NCBI GenBank assembly: GCA_030737875.1
Contig: CM060926.1
Span: 164,621,579 to 164,685,578, forward strand
Direction: 5' to 3'
Origin: Allium sativum
Taxonomy: Eukaryota; Streptophyta; Magnoliopsida; Asparagales; Amaryllidaceae
Length of the DNA stretch: 64,000 bases
This document shows positions 58,376 through 64,000 of the stretch, in pieces. Numbering within the stretch: position 1 is the first letter of the stretch; each line of letters begins with the position of its first letter. The notes beneath the pieces are model-generated. The model saw nothing but the letters and a program-made list of their open reading frames with translations, did no database searches and was not told the DNA's origin. Position numbers and translations under genes: made by a program.

Positions 58376-59759
58376 TGTAACACTCCAACCTCCGCCAGGG
58401 TCACTCTTGCAAGTACACTAGCTTTGGAGGGGTGTTGGACAAGGTAAACATGCATGAGATATCACAAGACAGAACATATAAGTAAAACAGAGTAAATAAA
58501 GCAGCGGATAAAACTACTATTTCAAAATCATAGTCAACTTACATCAAAAGTACCAAGTCATTATTTTCCAACTACTACAAGTCTAGAAACATAAACTGAA
58601 AACTGGAAATAACATAAAGTAAACTATCCCCAAAGTAGACGTGGTAAAGCCATAGCGAGCTCAAGTCCAAACCGTACATGAGCTATCCAGGAAGCAAGCT
58701 AAAGATCCAAGCTAGGTGCTAGTGTTCCCACCCTGAGAACCTGGGGGGAGGGCGGGACGGAAGAAAAGAGGCGAAAGGAAAACAGGTCAGTCAAAAAGAG
58801 TGGTAAGTCCTTCCTACTATTAGTATAAAAACTAATAAAGTTAACTGGACATGTAAAACAGAGATGAAACATAGGATGATAACTGGCATGGTGAAAAGTT
58901 AGCAAGAGTGGCATCGCATATACAAGGTTAAGTTGCACCAAGTGTACTAGTATTCTAATCCATGTCAAGTATAAACAAGAAATGATCCCTTAGCCCAATA
59001 TTGGCCCAAACTCATGAGATGACCTAAATCAAGTTCCAACTACTCGGTCTAGTCGATCGGCTCCCTATAAGCCTAACTCGTCGTGTATCGGTGTCATACG
59101 GCTTAATCATGGAATGTAGTTAACTGTGCAAGGTCCACCCTAGGGTGTATCCAGTCCTAGGGTGTAAACCACAGACACAAAACAAGCACACACAGTCTAA
59201 ACCTACAGGTGCCCATGTTCAACTCCGGACTTAATGTGCACGACCATGGTCCGCCTGAACTTAACTGGTGCACCATTCAGCCGTCTCTTTTGGTCTCTTA
59301 CAATCAGCCCAGTAATCGTGCCCCACCCTAGCCTAGTCCAAGGGTATCTTGATACTATAGGTTACTGCTGAAAAGGACCATGTAACTAGGATTTGCAACG
59401 GGTTAAGTGTGGTTAACCCTATCCTAACCATGTATTGAGTTGGTCAAGTGTATCCAAGCAGTTCATGACTTAACCCTATCAATACATCGTGTTCAACTAG
59501 TTAAGTATATTCAAGTAGTCCATGACTTAACCCTACCAATCCATCGTGTTTAATTGGTTAAGTATTCAAGTAGTCCACGTTCATGTTTTCAAGCATAACC
59601 ACATGTCATTTTTTCAAGTCATGTTTCATGTCATTTAAGTTTACCCATAACGTTACCCCATCGCACATAAGTTCGCATCAACAAAAATAGATCAAAAGGG
59701 GGAACATAAGAATATGACAAAATGGCAGAGGCTATCACAAGTTAAACATGGTGACACTT

Positions 59760-59960
59760 GAGGCAAAGGTGTTCAACATACTAGCATATGGACTCAACAT
59801 GTATGATAACATAAAAGGTGACTTGGCCTCAAACATATCAAATACCATAAGGGTGCTTTGCCTCAAGCATGCATAATAGCATAAGGGTGATTTGGCCACA
59901 AGCATGCATAATAGCATAAGAGTGATTTGGCCACAAACATGTATGATAGCATAATTAGCA
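59760..59960 (+). repeat. Tandem repeat of about 42 bp in Tekay LTR
   Basis: Four to five imperfect units with CAAGCATGCATAATAGCATA and GGGTGATTTGGCCA. Confidence 0.8.
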
Positions 59961-60980
59961 AATAGGGTGGTAACACGGTAATAGTTGACATAGGGTGACA
60001 ATCCTAACTTGTTCATAGCAAATAGGTTCAATATCATCATATGCATGTTAAGGAATATGAGGGGTTAAGGTTTGTTAACATGAATAAGCCATAATCCATT
60101 TCATAGCATTTTTTCCAAAAGTCAACATGAACGGTACTAGGTTCATGATAGATCCACAATCATAGATCAAGAGAGGCATGAATAGATCTATGCATACAAT
60201 GATAGGTTCAAGGAAAATATTGCACTTAGCTCCAATTCCAATCTACACATGTATTGCATTAAACTTAGCAAATAGGGTGATACACTTGTGATTAGCATAT
60301 AGGTCGCATCATGGCAAGTTAACATCAAGGTCATGAGGGTTTCTATGTTGCATTTATGCACAATCACCACATAAAGCTCATAGCTTTCCACCCAAAAGTC
60401 AACATAAATGGTACTAGATTCATGATAGGTAAACATTAGGTCCACAAACATAGATCAAAAGAGTTATGAATGAATCTATGCATGAAATCCAAGGCAAGCA
60501 TAAAACAAAAGTCTCATTTCAATTTGCTACATGTCATATTAAGTTCATAGTTTAGATCTAAGAGTAGAGTAGGGCTTACAAAGCGTGGCTATGAGAACTA
60601 GAACACAATAGAACAAGATAGAGACGTTGTAGAAGCACTAGGAATGTTGTAGCAACACAAATAGCCTTGAATATAAGTAGCTCCTTTGATTTGATGAAGA
60701 AAGATGGCTCCTTTTTGCCTTAGAAGCTCTCAAGCTCTCATGAGGAAGATGATATGAAGATGGAGGCCATGATTAGGGAGCATTTTGGCATAACTTCGTT
60801 GTAGGATTGATTTATGAGGGTTTAGGCTGGGTCTAGGGGTGCTTATATAGAAATTTAGGCTAGTTTAGGCCATAGGATTAATCCTAGTTTAGATCCTAGC
60901 CATCAGAATTCGTCACAAGGCCAGAAACATGACTCAAAAGGACAAGCAGGTGCACCAGGCCAAACTGGCCCGACCACCCA

Positions 60981-61061
60981 GGTCGACAGGGGTGTCGACT
61001 GGGCAGTCGACACCACCTGCGGGGGTGTCGACTCCCAAGTCGACTCCCCAGTCGACTTGGG
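60981..61061 (+). other. Two GTCGAC hairpins in Tekay LTR
   Basis: GGTGTCGACT (60991-61000) and AGTCGACACC (61005-61014) pair around GGGC. CAAGTCGACT (61036-61045) and AGTCGACTTG (61050-61059) pair around CCCC and extend by two G-C pairs. Six GTCGAC sites lie in about 80 bp. Confidence 0.75.
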
Positions 61062-61323
61062 GGCTGGACGGGAAATTTTCCCGCCCAGTCTGTTTGGCTC
61101 CAGATTTGAAATTTGAACTGAATTTTGAACTTGGAATTTTCTGAAAACCTCTATGGGCCATAACTGGGTCATACGGACTCCGATTCTCGAAAACTCGGAC
61201 TCTATTCGCGTATTTTTCTGAGACGAACGCAATGGCACAACCCATTTCCCTTGATTCAGATTTAACATTTAATTCTGTCTTTATTTACGTTATAACATGT
61301 TATTAAAAATACGGGTTGTTACA

Positions 61324-61360
61324 TTCTCCCCACCTTAAAGGATTTCGTCCCCGAAATCTT
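61324..61360 (-). promoter_or_regulatory. Polypurine tract and terminal block of Tekay D
   Basis: Read on the minus strand: TTTCGGGGACGAAATCC, TTTAAGGTGGGGAGAA, then the LTR start. Elements A and B carry nearly the same block. Confidence 0.85.
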
Positions 61361-61899
61361 CAAGTTAGGAAGAACGTATCCTACCATCCATCATCCATCT
61401 ACTCAAAACATCATCCACGAGCAGCCATTGTCCTTAAAAGATTCTAAATGTTGTATGATCATATGCGAAAGGTGTGTGTATATGTACTTATCTAATGCGA
61501 AAATCAGGCGGTTACTGATTCAGTAAACCTTCTTAATGCAAAGTATGTTAGTGAAATGAGTCCATATGTATGCAAATTCCTAACATAATTTATAATCTCT
61601 ACATGAGTGCACATAACATTCATCCATATGCAACATAAACGTGATAGCATAACAAGTTTCAGCCATGAATAAGTATAAGTACTCATGCATATGCAATATG
61701 AAAGTGTGTGAGCCGATCTTAGTGCCTAATATGTATCATGCATCCACGAGTATCCACTTGCAAACACTTGCAACCACTTGCAAACATCAAGCATAACATG
61801 TTTCAAATACATGTTTCATCCAAAGGGTTTCTACCTAAGGTTCTAATGACAAGGTTGACGAGATAACAAGATAAACGTGGATAGCAAAAGAAAGATATG
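61361..61899. other. Stretch between chromodomain end and LTR of D
   Basis: There is no gene; A/T-rich, with frequent CATATGCAA and CCACTTGCAA phrases. It is longer than the usual short gap between chromodomain and polypurine tract, so it may include an unrelated insertion. Confidence 0.4.
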
Positions 61900-62350
61900 C
61901 TAACTAGGAAAAGAGATTGAGAATGTACCCTCAAAAAGGAATGGATAAAGCCCACGCATCTTCTCCTCGGTTTCCCAAGTTGCATCTTCATCGGCTTCAC
62001 TCCACTGAACCTTTACTAACTTGACTTCTCGATTCCTTAAATTCTTGATCTCCGTTCCCAAGATACGGATCGGAGCTCGCCTCAGGGTTGCCTCTACCTC
62101 CACGTCTTCAAGAATGCTAGGCTTAACTACCTCGGCTGACTCATGTAGGCACTTTCGGAGATGCGAGACATGAAAGACATTGTGCACTTCGGCCAGCTTC
62201 TCGGGAAATTCCACCTTATAATCCATCTTCCCAATCCTCTCTATGATAGGGAAGGGTCCTACGAACCTTGGTGCCAGCTTCCCAACTGCTCCAAAACGAA
62301 CCACATTTCGCAAAGGAGAAACTTTCACAAAGACCATATATCCAACTTCA
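61900..62350 (-). pseudogene. Tekay integrase C-terminus and chromodomain
   Basis: The frame starting in YMVFVKVSPLRNVVRFG reads on with KLAPRFVGPFPIIERIGKM and VFHVSHLRKCLHE (the integrase C-terminal GPF/Y part). Then comes the chromodomain: IRILGTEIKNLRNREVKLVK, VQWSEADEDATWETEEKMR, GLYPFLFEG. In chromoviruses this domain directs integration to heterochromatin by binding modified histones. This part is open and well preserved. Upstream it is joined directly to an RNase H fragment, so the integrase core is missing. Confidence 0.9.
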
Positions 62351-62527
62351 AATCATGCGTGGTATAGTTCTTCTCATGAACTTTAAGTTGCCTACCCCCC
62401 ATAACATATCACTCTTCCTTCTTACACCAAGACAGCACCTAATCCCGTGCCACATGCATCGGTGTACACGGTAAACATCTTACCCCCATCGGGTTATGCT
62501 AGAACTGGAGCCGTGGTAAGGGTTCTC
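62351..62527 (-). pseudogene. Tekay RNase H fragment at deletion joint
   Basis: The minus strand reads [12 protein letters not shown], then FTVYTDACGTGLGAVLV and LKVHEKNYTTHDLKL, with stops in between, and at about 62350 passes straight into the integrase C-terminus. The rest of RNase H and the whole integrase zinc and core domains (well over 1 kb) have been deleted. The frame is shifted against the preceding RT. Confidence 0.82.
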
Positions 62528-63600
62528 TCAAGCCTTTTGAAAAGCAAGCTCACACTCTAAGTCCCATGCAAAGACTAAATTCTTCTTTGTTAACTTAGTA
62601 AGAGGGGCTGATATTTTTGCGAAGTCCTTAATGAACTTCTTATAAAAGCCTGCCAGACCGAGAAAGCTTCTTACTTCAGTTGCATTCTTAGGAGTTTTCC
62701 AGTCTTGAACTGCAACCACTTTCGCGGGATCCACAACTATGCCTTGCTTAAGAACTATATGTCCAAGAAACTGAACTTCCTTTCTCCAAAAATGGAATTT
62801 GGAAAACTTGGCTTTCAACTGATGAGCTCTAAGCGTATCCATCACTTCCTTGAGATGTCTAGCATGCTCTTCCTCGTCCTTAGAGAAGACCAGAATATCA
62901 TCCACGAAGACAACCACAAACTTGTTAAGGAACTCCCTGAACACCCTACTCATCAAATCAACAAAGTATGCGGGTGTATTAGTCAAATCGAACGGCATGA
63001 CTAGCCATTCAAAGAATCTGTCTGGAGTCCTAAACGCAGTTTTGTCAATACTATCCTCAGCCACTCTAAGCTGATGGAATTCGGTGGCTAGATCGAGTTG
63101 AGAGAAAACAGAAGCACCAACAGGTTGGTCAAAAAGATCATCAATCCTCGGTAACGGATGCCTATTCTTCTTTGTCAGCTTGTTTAACTCACGAAAATCA
63201 ACACATAGACGAAGCGAACCATCCGCCTTAGTAGCGAATGCCACAGGAGCACCCTATTCTGAAATGCTTCGCCTAATGAAATTTTTCTCAAGTAACTCCT
63301 TGATTTGATTGCTAAGCCCTCTTCTTTCTCGCGGGGCCATGTGCCTAACAGGCAATGAAACTGGCTTGACATTATCAACAAGATAAATGCGGAAATCTAT
63401 CTCGCGTTTAGGGGGTAACCCCTTAACCTCTTCAAAGACATCAGGATATTCTCGGACCACTCTCACAGATTGCAGATCATCGATGGATGAGTCAAGAGAT
63501 TCAAGATAACATAACATGACGAGATCCATAGGATTACAAGAAATTTCTAGGGTATTACCGAGGCGAGTCATGAGCCTCACTACCCTATGCTCACAATCAA
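62528..63600 (-). pseudogene. Tekay reverse transcriptase relic
   Basis: In order: VREYPDVFEEVKGLPPKREI (linker), RMAPRE-type start as HMAPRERRGLSNQIKELLEK, a stop at 63254-63256, then [76 protein letters not shown], the catalytic [13 protein letters not shown], and [19 protein letters not shown]. One frame runs through all of it, with the single stop. FVDD is the active site. It is nearly full length for a Ty3/gypsy RT and lightly damaged. Confidence 0.92.
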
Positions 63601-63943
63601 GAATGGCTCCATAACTGGACAACCATCCATGCCCAAAATCTACCCGTATCCCATAAACCCAAGAACATAAGCATTACACATGAATTCTATGGTCAAAATA
63701 GAAATCTTCAAATCCACACAAATCATAGATAAATGGGCGGAACCCCCAAATTGGATTTGAAACTCTAACGGGATCCTCAACTAGACTAGTACTTAGGTGC
63801 AAGCTTTCAACAAGACTAGAAATAAAACTATGCGATGCGCCAGAATCAAATAAGGTACGAACAGGGAAATCAGAAATGTAAACATGACTTTTTATAGAAA
63901 CACTACCTCGATCAAAAGCTGGAAAAGCGAGGAGAGCCTGCAA
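63601..63943 (-). pseudogene. Tekay protease relic
   Basis: RTLFDSGASHSFISSLVESL is the aspartic protease active site (DSGA), followed by FYFDHRIHV, a stop at 63674-63676, and FGHGWLSSYGAILDCEHRVV, which corresponds to the family's ILGMDWLSKY-x-A-x-IDC. It is in the same frame as the RT, as expected for one polyprotein. Protease cleaves Gag-Pol in the particle. Confidence 0.88.
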
Positions 63944-64000
63944 CTGCCCTCCAGAGGGTCCTGCTCGCTGAGTTTGCTTTTGCCCTTGTCCTCGCTTCCT
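63944..64000 (-). pseudogene. Tekay gag/protease border, cut by window end
   Basis: The minus strand reads RKRGQGQKQTQRAGPSGGQL, the basic, Gln/Gly-rich linker after the zinc knuckle in Tekay Gag. The remainder is outside. Confidence 0.6.

Larger units (their letters stand above)
58376..61323 (-). mobile_element. Tekay chromovirus D, 3' LTR
   Basis: 2,948 bp between TGTAACACTCC and GGGTTGTTACA; on the minus strand it starts TGTAACAACCCG, the same twelve bases as element A. To its right lies a minus-strand polypurine tract and chromovirus pol. It contains GGTTAAGTGT repeats (about 59400-59575), a repeat of about 42 bp (59760-59960), a diverged repeat of about 100 bp (60090-60200 and 60385-60485), and two GTCGAC hairpins. 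Confidence 0.88.

Overview
This window comes from a nuclear plant genome, almost certainly a flowering plant. It is a repeat-only region: LTR retrotransposons nested in one another, one MITE, a fragment of inserted chloroplast DNA, a probable LINE remnant, and no host gene that I can support. The plant assignment rests on Tekay-type chromovirus pol with a chromodomain, Tat-type pol with the second (archaeal-like) RNase H, a plant Ty1/copia gag-pol, and a plastid ycf2/ycf15 fragment. I cannot name the species.

Layout: 1-13092 is element A, a non-autonomous Ty3-type element with giant LTRs. Its LTR is about 6.76 kb by reconstruction, and its internal region is only 1.04 kb with no coding. The two LTR copies look identical over 5.3 kb apart from one base in a C run. 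The 3' LTR is cut at 13092 and fused to 13093-16608, a truncated minus-strand LTR (G) of the same Tekay-like family as the element at the right end. About 16911-19825 and 44702-51685 are two halves of one old Tat-lineage Ty3/gypsy element in minus orientation. It holds a probable LTR (16911-17613), a decayed extra gene running antisense to pol (19120-19825 plus 45195-48198), and broken integrase, RNase H and reverse transcriptase.

The Tat element was split by a full-length but dead copia element (19826-44696, target duplication GTACC). The 3' LTR of that copia was in turn split by element B (30746-44510, target duplication GTAAG). B is a second giant-LTR element, with LTRs of about 6.2 kb and an internal region of 407 bp. 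The 5' LTR of B received 906 bp of chloroplast DNA (34799-35704), absent from its 3' LTR. A 468-bp hAT-type MITE (44719-45186, 8-bp duplication) also sits in the Tat element. So the insertion order can be read: Tat, then copia, then B, then plastid DNA.

51690-55350 is a decayed LTR (F) that seems to be a distant relative of A and B. 55870-58375 ends with what looks like the first residues of a LINE endonuclease and is interrupted at 58376 by the 3' LTR (58376-61323) of a minus-strand Tekay chromovirus (D), whose damaged pol runs off the window.

The signal most worth following is in the giant-LTR elements A and B. Both keep the tRNA-iMet primer site, a hairpin just behind it, and a Tekay-like 3' terminal block. 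Near the 3' end of the LTR both have an 11-12-bp stem whose two arms changed together between families while the loop stayed nearly constant. This looks like selected RNA (or DNA) structure in elements with no proteins of their own. Hairpin arrays also occupy much of these LTRs, and the Tekay LTRs carry their own covarying GTCGAC hairpins.
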